A stretch of DNA of 64,000 nt from Acidobacteriota bacterium (GCA_003223215.1 QHYH01000096.1:1-64000), one strand, 5' to 3'; positions 8,275 through 17,956 are shown, counted from the first letter of the stretch. Numbers and translations are program-made. The notes: generated from the letters alone by a model not told the origin.

Positions 8275-9345
8275 GTGCAGGCGGGGATTATTGGATTGCC
8301 ACAAGTTGGGAAGACCACGCTGTTCCGGATTTTGACCAGGGCGCACGTCGAAGGGAAGGGCGCGGCGTCGACGACGCACGTGGGCGTGGCCAAAGTGCCG
8401 GAACCGCGGCTGCTGGAGCTGGCCAAGCTCTACCATCCTAAAAAGATCACTTACGCGACCGTGAATTACGTGGACCTGGGCGGCATGCAGACAGAGCGCA
8501 TGCGCGAGGCGCTGGCGCAACTGCGCGAAGTGGACGTGATTGCGCACGTGATTCGGGTGTTCGAAGATCCGAGCGTGCCGCATTCGGAAGGGAGCATCGA
8601 TCCACTGCGGGATGCCACGAATCTGGATTTGGAGCTGATGCTTTCCGACCACGACCAGATTACGCGGCGGCTCGAGCGCGTGGAAAAAGATTTGAAGAAA
8701 AAGCGCGATCCGGCGCTGGAGACCGAGAAGGCTACGCTGGAAAAATGCAAGGCCCAATTGGAAGCGGAAAAGCCGCTGCGCGAATTGGAGTTGACGCTGG
8801 AAGAGAAAAAGTCGATCGGCGGCTTTTTGTTTCTGTCGGCGCGGCCGGTGCTGTATGTGCTGAACCTGGGGGACGAGGAAGCGGATAAGCTGGACATGGC
8901 GGTGGTGCGGCACAAGCTAGGCCAGCTCGAGGGACGACCGAAGTCCGCGGTGGTGGGGATCTGCGGACGCTTGGAAGCGGAGCTGGCGGAGATGGAGGAA
9001 AAAGAAGCGGCGGAGCTGCTCGCTTCGTACGGATTGCAGGAGCCGGGGCTAAACCGGTTGATTCGCGCGACATACGATTTGCTGGGGCTGATCCAGTTTT
9101 TCACCGCAGGGGAGCCGGAAGTGCGAGCATGGACGATTCGCAAGGGAGACCCTGCGGTGAAGGCCGCGGGTGTGATTCATAGCGACATCGAGAAGGGATT
9201 TATTCGGGCGGAAGTGGTGCGATGGAACGATTTGGTCGCGGCGGGAAGTATTGCGGCGGCGAAGGAAAAGGCTCAGGTTCGGCTGGAAGGGAAAGAGTAC
9301 GTTGTACAGGAAGGCGATGTGATTTTGTTCAGGCATTCGGGGTGA
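8275..9345 (+). CDS. ychF: Redox-regulated ATPase YchF (OLA1 family)
   Basis: This is a universal TRAFAC-class P-loop protein that binds ATP in preference to GTP and associates with ribosomes. The P-loop is GLPQVGKTTLF (residues ~7-17), a G3-like region is VDLGG, a coiled-coil insertion spans ~120-165 and the C-terminal TGS domain includes FFTAGEPEVRAWT and VQEGDVILFR. The start is GTG, preceded by GAAAGGA at a good distance. At 356 aa the length is normal. It stands alone, with a 190-base gap upstream. Confidence 0.95.
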   Translation: MQAGIIGLPQVGKTTLFRILTRAHVEGKGAASTTHVGVAKVPEPRLLELAKLYHPKKITYATVNYVDLGGMQTERMREALAQLREVDVIAHVIRVFEDPSVPHSEGSIDPLRDATNLDLELMLSDHDQITRRLERVEKDLKKKRDPALETEKATLEKCKAQLEAEKPLRELELTLEEKKSIGGFLFLSARPVLYVLNLGDEEADKLDMAVVRHKLGQLEGRPKSAVVGICGRLEAELAEMEEKEAAELLASYGLQEPGLNRLIRATYDLLGLIQFFTAGEPEVRAWTIRKGDPAVKAAGVIHSDIEKGFIRAEVVRWNDLVAAGSIAAAKEKAQVRLEGKEYVVQEGDVILFRHSG

Positions 9346-9507
9346 AGAAAAGTGGCGAGTGGAGGCCGCCGGGAAGGGTGCAAAAAGAATCAACTCGGAA
9401 ATCACAAAGGGGAGAGCGCCGAGCTCCGAGGGACAGCCTGAGAAGGGACTCCGCGATTGGCGGGACGATGGCCTAAGCGGAAAGAATGTGGGGAAGAGAG
9501 AATTGCG

Positions 9508-9891
9508 GTGTGGCTGCTGGTGTTGGCGGTGGAGCTTGTGCATGGAACTTTACGATGGATTTTCTTGCGGCCGCGTGTGGGTGATTTTCGATCGGGCCAA
9601 ATCGGCGTTTTCACGGGCAGCGTGTTGTTCCTGGTGATTGTGTATTTCTGCGAGAGGTGGATGACGTTTGCGAAGCTTCGCGGATGGCTTGCGCGTTGGA
9701 CTGCTCTGGGTAGTGTGACGCTGGCCTGCGAATGGAATTTTGGGCACTACCTGATGGGGCGCTCGTGGGCAGGCACCGCGGCGGAGTACAACCTATTGCA
9801 AGGGTGGCTGTCAGGTTTTGTTGGTTGGCAGGGAGGGGCCGCAAAAGCGGCGTCAAGCCGGCGCACTCCAAATAGTCATGGGACATGGTGA
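9508..9891 (+). CDS. Small hydrophobic membrane protein, unknown function
   Basis: The frame encodes three hydrophobic segments. The opening reads WLLVLAVELVHGTLRWIFL, soon followed by VGDFRSGQIGVF and later by ACEWNFGHYLMGRSWAG. I chose the GTG at 9508, preceded by GGGGAAGAGAGA, giving 127 aa; a TTG at 9457 would add 17 residues. The 3' end overlaps the start of the ZIP transporter by 14 bases, so the pair is probably co-transcribed. I do not recognise a named family with confidence. Confidence 0.55.
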   Translation: MWLLVLAVELVHGTLRWIFLRPRVGDFRSGQIGVFTGSVLFLVIVYFCERWMTFAKLRGWLARWTALGSVTLACEWNFGHYLMGRSWAGTAAEYNLLQGWLSGFVGWQGGAAKAASSRRTPNSHGTW

Positions 9892-10621
9892 GGCATTTCG
9901 GACGGGGTTGGCGGCGCTGCTGGGGTTGCTTGCGGCGCTCGGCAATTTGGTTGGCGGGTACTTCGTTGTTCGCAAGCACTGGCCGCGGCAATACTTGCAG
10001 TATTTTTTGGCGCTGGGCGCAGGATACATGCTGGCGGTTGGGTTTGTCGAAGTCATTCCCGAGTCGGTTCGGCTTTCCGGCGAAAGCGCCCTGCTGTTCG
10101 TGCTGATTGGGTTTTTTCTGGTGCATTTGTTCGAGCATACGATTGCGCCCCATTTTCATTTTGGCGAAGAGACGCATCACGAAGAGTTCAGCGGGGTTCA
10201 TGCCGGGAAGACCGTGCTGCTGGGCATGACGATTCACACATTTTTTGACGGCGTGGCGATCGCCGCGGGATTTCTGGTTTCGACCGGGCTTGGTTTGGTT
10301 CTTTTCGTTGCAGTGTTCCTGCACAAGCTGCCGGAGGGGTTCACCATCGCTTCGGTGGCGCTGGCGAGCGGGCGCGGGAAGCGCAACGCCATTCTAGGAG
10401 CAGGGTTATTGGGAGCGGCAACGCTGTTTGGCGTGCTGCTGACGAGCGCGCTCGAGGGGCAGTTGAAGTACGCGCTGCCGCTGTCGGGAGGGGTGACGCT
10501 CTATGTAGCAGCGACCGACCTGCTTCCCGAGGTCAACCGGGAACCGAATTGGAGGATGGCCCTGCTAGTGTTTGTAGGCGTCGCTAGCTTATTGATAATG
10601 CAGCGCTTATTCCATGTCTGA
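9878..10621 (+). CDS. ZIP-family divalent metal transporter
   Basis: This 247-aa inner-membrane transporter moves Zn2+, Fe2+ or similar ions. Seven to eight hydrophobic segments are visible. The metal-site motifs of ZIP helices IV and V are present as HTFFDGVAIAAG and HKLPEGFTIAS, and a His-rich loop (HTIAPHFHFGEETHH) lies before them. The ATG at 9878 is chosen because the 20 codons upstream in frame are polar and unlike the family. It overlaps the end of the preceding membrane-protein gene. The substrate cannot be decided from sequence. Confidence 0.88.
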   Translation: MGHGEAFRTGLAALLGLLAALGNLVGGYFVVRKHWPRQYLQYFLALGAGYMLAVGFVEVIPESVRLSGESALLFVLIGFFLVHLFEHTIAPHFHFGEETHHEEFSGVHAGKTVLLGMTIHTFFDGVAIAAGFLVSTGLGLVLFVAVFLHKLPEGFTIASVALASGRGKRNAILGAGLLGAATLFGVLLTSALEGQLKYALPLSGGVTLYVAATDLLPEVNREPNWRMALLVFVGVASLLIMQRLFHV

Positions 10622-10758
10622 GGGTAGTGAAAACCAGGTTGAGAGCCGCGCCAAAGGCGACCGTAAAGTCTCTCCCACCAGCGCCTTAGGCTTGTTTCTG
10701 AAAGCTTTTTCATGCGCAACTTTCTGAGGCCGCAGGGGTTTGATACAGTGTGGCGGCT

Positions 10759-11358
10759 ATGGCCAGGTCGGACGTCCAACTGATGCTGGACGTGAAGGCG
10801 GGCGACGAGCAGTCGTTCACGCTACTCCTGCATCGCTATCGGAGTCCTTTAGTAAATTTCCTGTACCGGATGGTGCGCAACCGAGAGCAGGCGGAAGATT
10901 TGGCGCAGGAAGTCTTCTTACGGGTGTACCGGGCGCGCGAAAATTACGTGCCGAGCGCAAAGTTCACCACCTGGCTTTTCCGGATCGCCACGAATTTGGC
11001 GTTGAACTCGGTGCGGGACACGCGTTACCAGCGAATGGAGATTTCACTGGACGCGCCGGTGACCGTGGATGCGGAAGAAGGCGAAGAAAAGACCCTGGAC
11101 ATTGCCGAGAAGCACCAGAACATCGAGCAGCACCTGGTGGAGGAAACCCGAAAGAAGATGATTCGCCACGCGATTGAAAAGCTTCCTGAGAAACAGCGCG
11201 CTGCGGTGCTGCTGCACAAGTATCAGGAGCTCGATTACGGAGAGATCGCGAAGATTCTGCAATGCTCGGAGAGCGCGTTGAAGTCCCTGCTGTTCCGGGC
11301 CTATGAGACGCTGCGAGTGGAACTCGCCCCCCTCGTGGCGCAGCAAGGGAAGTCGTAG
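10759..11358 (+). CDS. ECF-type RNA polymerase sigma factor
   Basis: Region 2 contains FLYRMVRNREQAEDLAQEVF and then YVPSAKFTTWLFRIATNLAL. Region 4 has EKLPEKQRAAVLLHKYQELD and the helix-turn-helix IAKILQCSESALKSLLFRA. At 199 aa (ATG at 10759; a GTG at 10750 would add three residues) it has a normal group-4 length. The gene for a zinc-finger anti-sigma protein follows 24 bases later, then a DUF3106 gene, so the three form an envelope-signalling unit. The regulon is unknown. Confidence 0.93.
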   Translation: MARSDVQLMLDVKAGDEQSFTLLLHRYRSPLVNFLYRMVRNREQAEDLAQEVFLRVYRARENYVPSAKFTTWLFRIATNLALNSVRDTRYQRMEISLDAPVTVDAEEGEEKTLDIAEKHQNIEQHLVEETRKKMIRHAIEKLPEKQRAAVLLHKYQELDYGEIAKILQCSESALKSLLFRAYETLRVELAPLVAQQGKS

Positions 11359-11382
11359 CAATTGGGCAGGGAAGGGGAAGTC

Positions 11383-11844
11383 ATGAGTTGCAGCCGGATG
11401 GAAAACAAAATCCTGGGATACGTGGATGGACGCTTGCGGGAAAACGAACGGCTGGAAGTGGAGAAGCACCTTGCCGGGTGCGCTGCGTGCTGTCTGCGCG
11501 TGAACGAGTTTCGCGCGGTGAGCGGATTGTTGGAGGAGCTGCCGATGATCGAGCCCACCGCGGCATTTGATTTGCGTGTGCGTGCGCGAGTGGCGGCGGA
11601 ACCGGTGAAGCAGAGCTGGTGGGCGTGGTTGATTCCGGCGCCGCGAGTGACGATTGCCGCGTTAGTGCTGATGCTGGCGACGATTTGGGTGGGCACGGCC
11701 TCCAAGAACCAGCCGCAAATTGCGCAGGAAGACATTCCGGTGCTGGAGAATTACGACGTGCTTTCGAACTTTGAGCCGCTGACGGAATTGCCGCAGCCGG
11801 TGCAGGCGGATGATGGCGGACAGCAGCAGAGCCCGCAGATGTAA
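11383..11844 (+). CDS. Membrane-anchored zinc-finger anti-sigma factor
   Basis: The 153-aa protein opens with a putative zinc-finger of the zf-HC2 kind: His in EVEKHLAGCAACC with the two following cysteines. A single membrane segment lies near residues 85-105 (VTIAALVLMLATIWVG), followed by a short acidic extracytoplasmic tail rich in Gln and Asp. This layout fits an anti-sigma factor that holds the upstream ECF sigma factor at the membrane. The ATG at 11383, with GGGAAGGGGAAG before it, is preferred over the in-frame TTG at 11362. Confidence 0.85.
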   Translation: MSCSRMENKILGYVDGRLRENERLEVEKHLAGCAACCLRVNEFRAVSGLLEELPMIEPTAAFDLRVRARVAAEPVKQSWWAWLIPAPRVTIAALVLMLATIWVGTASKNQPQIAQEDIPVLENYDVLSNFEPLTELPQPVQADDGGQQQSPQM

Positions 11845-11850
11845 GGTGCA

Positions 11851-12561
11851 ATGAAACTGCGACTCCAATTCGGCGGAGGGCTGCTAGCCCTGGGGCTCAG
11901 CGCGGCGATGGCGTTGCCTTCGGCGGCGCAGAGCCACAACAACAGGCCACCCCAGCAGCAGCGACAACCGCACGCGCCGAGGCAGACGAACCGACCGCCA
12001 CAGCAACCAGGCGGGAGACCGCAGAACAAGCCGCCCAAAAACGATGGGCCGCACCACAATGCGACACCGAACCGGCCGTCACCATACCAGCAAACCGAAT
12101 CGATGGGCATGATCGGAGGGGATCGCCCGCAAAATCTGGCAGGCGAGTCCCGCAGACAGCCGAATTTCAATCCGAACCGGCCGCCGAAGGCGGACAATCG
12201 CATGCGCAATTTTTCTCCCGAAGAGCGGCAAAAACTTCAACAAGCTGAGCGGCGGTTCGGGCAACTTCCGCCGCAGCAACAGCAGGAAATGCGCGAACGC
12301 GCTCGCGTCTGGGCAAAGCTGACGGCGGAGCAGCAGAATCACATCCGAAACGACGTGCTTCCGGCGTGGAAACAACTGCCGCCGGCGCGGCGGAACGCGA
12401 TCAAGAGCCGCTTGAACGTCCTGCAAAACATGCCGGAGTCGGCGCGGAATCAGCATTTGAGTGACGCGAACTTCACGCGGGGCATGAGCGAAGAAGACAA
12501 AGCCCTGCTTCGCGACCTGAGCCACATGCATGTCGGAGCGCCCGACTCGGCGGGGGAGTAA
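11851..12561 (+). CDS. Secreted DUF3106 protein
   Basis: A clear signal peptide (basic start, hydrophobic core, cleavage near PSAAQS) is followed by ~80 residues of Gln, Pro, Asn and Arg low-complexity sequence. Two or more units resembling FSPEERQKLQQAERRFGQLP and WKQLPPARRNAIKSRL come next, the hallmark of DUF3106. It starts 6 bases after the anti-sigma gene, so it is very probably part of the same operon. A periplasmic sensing or chaperone role is an inference from position only. Confidence 0.82.
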   Translation: MKLRLQFGGGLLALGLSAAMALPSAAQSHNNRPPQQQRQPHAPRQTNRPPQQPGGRPQNKPPKNDGPHHNATPNRPSPYQQTESMGMIGGDRPQNLAGESRRQPNFNPNRPPKADNRMRNFSPEERQKLQQAERRFGQLPPQQQQEMRERARVWAKLTAEQQNHIRNDVLPAWKQLPPARRNAIKSRLNVLQNMPESARNQHLSDANFTRGMSEEDKALLRDLSHMHVGAPDSAGE

Positions 12562-12802
12562 AGCTGCTTTTTTGGGCTTTGAGTTCTAAATTGTAAGCTC
12601 CCAACAAAAACCATCCTGCCAATTCGGCACCTTTTGCTTCGGCGAGGGTGCGTTGACAAGTTCCGCTGGTTCACGGCATGGTGACTAGTTCAAATTTGCC
12701 GCATCGAACCAATGGAGGGATATTATCGTATCGCTACCCACGCGATTTCGCGCCAACCCTTGGACGCGCTTTCGCAACGGTCTTTCCACGCGCTTCCGCG
12801 CG

Positions 12803-14038
12803 ATGCAGCACCGCAACTTCCAGCTCTTCATCGCCGGACAACTTACGTCGTTAGTCGGAACGTGGATGCAGACGACCGCGCAGTTGTGGCTGGTCTACAG
12901 ACTGACCGGTTCGGCGGCGTTGCTGGGAATCTTTGGATTTGCGAGCCAGCTGCCCTTGTTGTTTCTCTCTTGGCTCGGCGGATATATTGGCGACCACTAC
13001 AACCGGCACCGCGGCGTGATCACCACACAAAGCGTTTCGATGGTGCTCGCGTTTGTGCTGGCGGCATTAACGCTGACGGGAGAGATACGCGGCTGGCGAG
13101 GAGCGTGGGTGGTCATTGGCATTGCGTTCCTTCTGGGCGTGGTGAATGCCTTTGACGTGCCCATCCGGCAGGCTTTTTTGGTGCAAATGGTCGGGAAAGA
13201 AGATTTGCCAAACGCGATTGCGCTGAATTCTTCGATTTTTAACGGAGCCCGCGTGGTGGGTCCCGCGATAGCCGGATTCGCCATCGCCTGGTTTGGCGAG
13301 GGATGGTGTTTTTTTCTGAACGCCCTGAGCTTTGTTGCGGTGATCGTGGCGCTGTTGATGATGAGGATTCCGAAGACAGAAATGAAACCGGCCGACGAAT
13401 CGCCGCTGAAGAGTCTGGTGCAGGGCTTCCACTTTGCTATGGGCGATTTACCGATACGGTCGACCCTGCTGTTACTGAGCGTTCTCGGTCTCTTTGGACT
13501 GCAGTACTCGGTGTTTATGCCGATTTACGCCCAGGACATCCTAAAAGGAAATGCCCGTACGCTGGGATTGCTGATGAGTTCGGCGGGAGTGGGGGCGGTG
13601 CTGGGCGCGCTGCACTTTGCGGCGCGTACAAACTACAAGGGACTGGCGCGGTGGATTGGGGCGACTTCGACCACGTGCGCCATCGGCTTGCTGATTTTTT
13701 CCGGTGCGAAAGTCTTCTGGCTGTGCGCCGTAGTGCTGTTCGTTGTGGGGTTCGCGACTACTTCGCAGATGGCTGCGACCAACACGCTGATGCAAAACCG
13801 CGTACCGGACGAGCTGCGCAGCCGGGTAATGGCGGTATACGCCACGATGTTCATGGGCGTGCAGCCGATTGGCGCGCTGCTCGCAGGCGGCGTAGCGAAA
13901 CGTATCGGCGCGCCGCACGCTTTGTCGGTATTTGGATCCTTGGTGCTATTGGGAAGCCTGGTTTTTGTTTCGAAGGTTGTTGCCAGGACGAGACAGGTTC
14001 AGACCGCTTCACAAGCCCAAGGCAGCGGCACTCGCTAG
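12803..14038 (+). CDS. MFS exporter (EntS-like, MFS_3)
   Basis: This 411-aa protein has about twelve membrane segments. It begins QHRNFQLFIAGQLTSLVGTWMQ, the typical start of EntS-like major facilitator exporters; VNAFDVPIRQAFLVQMV and PDELRSRVMAVY are further family motifs. The frame stays open and coding-like for ~25 codons upstream (TRFRANPWTRFRNGLSTRFRA) but has no ATG, GTG or TTG there. A strong GGAGGG at 12715 sits just before an ATT and ATC, so the true start may be upstream and non-canonical. The cargo is unknown. It is 15 bases before a TonB receptor gene, which hints at siderophore traffic but does not prove it. Confidence 0.87.
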   Translation: MQHRNFQLFIAGQLTSLVGTWMQTTAQLWLVYRLTGSAALLGIFGFASQLPLLFLSWLGGYIGDHYNRHRGVITTQSVSMVLAFVLAALTLTGEIRGWRGAWVVIGIAFLLGVVNAFDVPIRQAFLVQMVGKEDLPNAIALNSSIFNGARVVGPAIAGFAIAWFGEGWCFFLNALSFVAVIVALLMMRIPKTEMKPADESPLKSLVQGFHFAMGDLPIRSTLLLLSVLGLFGLQYSVFMPIYAQDILKGNARTLGLLMSSAGVGAVLGALHFAARTNYKGLARWIGATSTTCAIGLLIFSGAKVFWLCAVVLFVVGFATTSQMAATNTLMQNRVPDELRSRVMAVYATMFMGVQPIGALLAGGVAKRIGAPHALSVFGSLVLLGSLVFVSKVVARTRQVQTASQAQGSGTR

Positions 14039-14053
14039 ACCTTCGGCGGAAAT

Positions 14054-16597
14054 GTGTTTATCATCCGGCTGTTTCCTCGACACTCTCTTTTCAGAGTCAT
14101 TCAATGGATGCTTGGCTATTTTCGTGGCGGGGACCGGGAAGGCTTGGCCGGAATGGCTAGATGGCGACGAAGGAGATTCGCATTGCGAGGCCATAGGACT
14201 CTGCGAGGAGTCTCCTCAATTGTTTTTCTGGCCGCAGCGGGCGTCGGTGCGTGGGGGAGGGTCGAAGCGCGCGGGAACCTTGGAATGGCCGTGCCGGCGT
14301 TTGCGGTGGAATCCGCCGCGAAGCAGGACACGCAAAGGGAGGCGAAGCAGGCCAAGACAGGTCGGATTGATGGAGTAGTGCGGACCGTAGGCGGGCAAGG
14401 CATTGCCGGTGTGTCGCTGACAGTGCGGGCAGCTGATGCAGGGGAACCGGGGCAGGCGTTCGAGCGCCACACCGCGGGAACGCAGGAAGGAAGGTTTTCG
14501 TTCAGCGATTTGCCAGCGGGCAAGTACACGCTGAGGGCGGAAGCGCCTTGGTTTCAACCTGCCACGCGGGAAGTCATCCTGTGTGTAGGGCAAGCCGCAG
14601 AATCGCTAGAGATCATGCTGAGAATTCTTCCGGTGAACGAAAGCGTAGTGGTTTCTGCAACCCGAACAGCGCAGCAGCTTGACGATCTGCCCGCACAAGC
14701 CACGGTGTTGTCCGCCAAGGACGTTTCGCACGCGGCGACGTTGACGCTGGATGATTTCTTGCGGCAAGCGCCGGCCTTTAGCTTGTTCCGGCGGAGCAGC
14801 AGCCTCGTCTCACATCCGACAACGCAGGGGGTTTCGCTAAGAGGGATTGGGGCGAGCGGGGTCAGTCGAACGCTGGTGCTGCTCGACGGCGTGCCGTTCA
14901 ATGATCCGGTAGGGAGCTGGGTGTACTGGTCGAAAATCCCGTTGCTGCAGGTTGACGAAATCGAAGTGGATGAGGGCGGGATTTCGGCGCTCTACGGAAG
15001 CTCGGCAATGGCGGGAGCGATCGATCTAACCACGAGGAGACCTTCGTCGGCTCTTGTTGATGTGGAAGGCCTCTGGGGAACAAGGGGAACAGGTCAATTG
15101 GATCTGTTTGCCGGCGACCGGCGCGGTCGGTTCACCTACAGCCTCGGGAACGATTTGTTTCGAACCGGCGGATTCATTCTCACCTCGGAACCCTTTCGTG
15201 GCCCGGTTGACGTAAACGCGGCTTCGCAACACGAAACGGCGAACGGGCGTGTGGATCGACTAGTGTCCAAGAACACGCTTATTTTCTTGAGCGGCCGGTA
15301 TTTTAATGAGGTTCGCGACAATGGCACGCCATTGCAAACCAACGGCACGCGGGAAGGATTTCTGCAGGCAGGCTTGCGATCGCACACGAGAGGCGGCAGC
15401 GATTGGCAAGGGAATTTCTATTCCTTCGACCAAAGATTCCGAAGCAGCTTCAGCTCGATTGCGCCGAACCGGCAAACGGAGACGTTGACGTTGCTGCAAA
15501 GCGAGCCTTCCTACGGTTACGGAGGGAATGGGCAATGGTCTCACCCGCTTCCGGGTGCGCAGGTTCTGATGGTCGGAGGCGACGGGCGCTGGATCTACGC
15601 GCGAGACCACGAAAACGCCTTTGCGGGAACGACCACGAGGGAGCGACGCATTCCGGGAGAGCAAGCATTTGGGGGAGGATTTTTTCAAGACGTTTGGAGC
15701 CCCTGGTGGCGGTTCAATGTCGTCGCCGGAGCGCGCGTGGATTACTGGCGAAACTACGGGGCTTCGCGGACCGAGACGGTCCTGCCCGCGAACACCACCA
15801 CCGTGATGCCGTTCCCAGACGTCTCGAAGACGACCGTGACTTCGCGGGCCGGGGTGGTTTTTCGGCCGGCGCGGGGTTTCTCGCTGCGGGGGGCTTTTTA
15901 TCAAGGCTTCCGGGCTCCCACGCTCGATGAGCTGTACCGCTCCTTCCGCGTCGGCAACGTGGTGACGAACGCCAATCCCGACCTGGGGCCCGAGCACCTG
16001 AACGGGTACGAGTTCGGCGTGAATCAACAGCTGACAACCCGGATTTTTTGGCGGATCACGTTATTTGCGGACCGCCTGGACAATCCGGTCTCCAATGTCA
16101 CCATCAGCACGACGCCGACTCTGATTACGCAACAACGGGAGAATCTAGGATACGCCAACGTTAAAGGAGCCGAAGGCGAAATCAGCTACCGGCTGGAGCA
16201 GCGCTGGAGCCTGGATGCGAAGTATCTCTTTAACCAGTCGGTGGTGGGGAGTTTTGCTGCTGATCCAACTATTGTCGGAAAGCTTCCGCCCCAGGTGCCC
16301 AAGCATCGCACAAGCGCGAGAGTTCTTTATTCCCATCCCAAATGGGCCGACGCGAGCGTGGAAGGCCGCTACGAGAGTTATCGCTTCGACGACAGCCAGA
16401 ATCAGCGGAAACTGGGAAGCTACTTTGTGCTGAATCTCCAAGTCTCACGCTCCTTCGGCGAGCGCTGGCGTGGCTTTTTGAATTTGGAGAACGCCCTGAA
16501 CCGCGAGTACTTCGTGCAGACCACTCCCGTACCGCAGATCGGCACGCCCATTTTGTTTTCAGGCGGTGTGCGCTTTCGCTGGTCGAAAGATCGCTGA
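14054..16597 (+). CDS. TonB-dependent outer-membrane receptor with carboxypeptidase-like N-domain
   Basis: The order is an N-terminal basic stretch and hydrophobic signal-like segment (about 50-70), a carboxypeptidase-regulatory-like domain (GRIDGVVRTVGGQGIAGVSL to ~190), a TonB-box-like ESVVVSATR, a plug domain (LRGIGASGVSRTLVLLDGVP, YGSSAMAGAIDLTTRR) and a long beta-barrel ending in FSGGVRFRW. At 847 aa the size fits the family. GTG at 14054 is the longest start; ATGs at 14104 and 14155 are alternatives that shorten the odd N-terminus. Such receptors import ferric siderophores, cobalamin or other scarce ligands; the ligand is not readable. Confidence 0.88.
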   Translation: MFIIRLFPRHSLFRVIQWMLGYFRGGDREGLAGMARWRRRRFALRGHRTLRGVSSIVFLAAAGVGAWGRVEARGNLGMAVPAFAVESAAKQDTQREAKQAKTGRIDGVVRTVGGQGIAGVSLTVRAADAGEPGQAFERHTAGTQEGRFSFSDLPAGKYTLRAEAPWFQPATREVILCVGQAAESLEIMLRILPVNESVVVSATRTAQQLDDLPAQATVLSAKDVSHAATLTLDDFLRQAPAFSLFRRSSSLVSHPTTQGVSLRGIGASGVSRTLVLLDGVPFNDPVGSWVYWSKIPLLQVDEIEVDEGGISALYGSSAMAGAIDLTTRRPSSALVDVEGLWGTRGTGQLDLFAGDRRGRFTYSLGNDLFRTGGFILTSEPFRGPVDVNAASQHETANGRVDRLVSKNTLIFLSGRYFNEVRDNGTPLQTNGTREGFLQAGLRSHTRGGSDWQGNFYSFDQRFRSSFSSIAPNRQTETLTLLQSEPSYGYGGNGQWSHPLPGAQVLMVGGDGRWIYARDHENAFAGTTTRERRIPGEQAFGGGFFQDVWSPWWRFNVVAGARVDYWRNYGASRTETVLPANTTTVMPFPDVSKTTVTSRAGVVFRPARGFSLRGAFYQGFRAPTLDELYRSFRVGNVVTNANPDLGPEHLNGYEFGVNQQLTTRIFWRITLFADRLDNPVSNVTISTTPTLITQQRENLGYANVKGAEGEISYRLEQRWSLDAKYLFNQSVVGSFAADPTIVGKLPPQVPKHRTSARVLYSHPKWADASVEGRYESYRFDDSQNQRKLGSYFVLNLQVSRSFGERWRGFLNLENALNREYFVQTTPVPQIGTPILFSGGVRFRWSKDR

Positions 16598-16856
16598 GTT
16601 CAAGTCAAGCGAGGGCAAACGCAACAGCGGTCCGGACGATCGAGCCAGGCGGATTCCGTGATGGGCAGAGAGAAACGGTTTCGCTAGCGGCTTTTGCTCG
16701 CCCGCCGCCTCCTCGAAGATATTCCCGGAAAAACTGCCCGCGCGGCGCATCGGCAAATACCTCTCCAGGCACACGCTAGCGGAACGTGACTTGACCGGCC
16801 TCTGGGGGTCTCGCAAGCTGGAATTCGAAGACGGAATCAGCCGCTCGGGGTGAAGT

Positions 16857-17956
16857 GTGAAGAGCATCAGAAGAAGACTGCTGACTTGCGGCCTCCCTCG
16901 AACTCTTAAGAGGCTGGCGGTTGTCGCGCTCGTCTTTGCCGTGGGCGCATCGACTCCGAGCGCATGCGCGCAAGAGCGGTCCGATGAAGACGTCAAGCCC
17001 GTGCCGCGCTCACAGGAAGCGTGGGCTTCATCAGCAATTTCAGTGGCGGCCAACCCGATCTGCACCCCATCGCCACACCGCTAGTGCTCGTCCCAATCGG
17101 ACAGCGGTGGGTGTTCGAAACGCGCGCGACCTTCGAAAACGACTTGGTTCAACTGCCGGGTAGAAGCGGGTTTCACGGAGGCCCGGTACAAAAGGAGGTC
17201 GAATACGCCCAACTGGATTTCATTGCGAATTCCTGCGTGACGATAACCGTGGGGCGCTTCCTGACACCTTTCGGGATATTCAACGAGCGGCTTTATCCGG
17301 TGTGGATCCGAAACCTGCAATCCGACCCACTGATCTTGCCGATTGGAATCGGACCCAGCAACGCAAGCACCGGCGGGATGATACGCGGCGGATTCAAAGC
17401 GCGCCCGCAGTTCAACATTAACTACGCCGTTTATTTTTCCGCGCTATCGACGACGAGCCCGGTCGATTCCGATCGCTTTGCCGGCGTCCGCACGGGGATT
17501 TTCATACCCAAGGCACGATTGGAAATGGGAGGCTCGTTCCAACATTTGCTTGAACAGGAGCGATCGAATCTGTTTGGCTTTCATGCCATCTGGCAGCCAA
17601 CGCTGCTTCCGCTGGATATCCGCGGCGAGTACGCAAATTCAAAAAGAGGAAGCGGCTACTGGATTGAGCCCGCTTACAAGTTGAGCCAGCTTCCGTTTCT
17701 GCAAAACGAGATGCGCCGGACGCAACTCGTGGCGAGGTACCAGCAGTTTTTCACTGGGGACCTGGTCAGTGATGCGTTGCCGCCGATAAATACAAAGCAA
17801 TTCGAATTCGGGCTGAACTACTACTTTATCGATGGATTGAAAGCCGCAAGCAATTATGGCCGGCAATTCAGCAGCGCGGGCAACCTGAACGTGTGGACGC
17901 TGGGCCTCACCTATCGGTTCGTTGTTCCAATGGGGTCGGCAGGAGGCCCGCGATGA
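16857..17956 (+). pseudogene. Outer-membrane beta-barrel (porin-like) gene with an apparent one-base frameshift
   Basis: The first ~55 codons, from GTG 16857, encode a signal peptide ending near PSACAQE and a short linker. The rest of the protein (from about 17020, 311 codons) continues in another frame: alternating hydrophobic strands, VGRFLTPFGIFNERLYP, and a C-terminal WTLGLTYRFVVP typical of an outer-membrane barrel. Restoring one G at GCG-TGG near 17017-17020 would join Q-E-A to V-G-F-I-S and give ~365 aa. Either the gene is recently broken or the assembly lost a base; the uninterrupted barrel favours the latter. Its stop overlaps the ATG of the next gene (ATGA). Confidence 0.7.
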
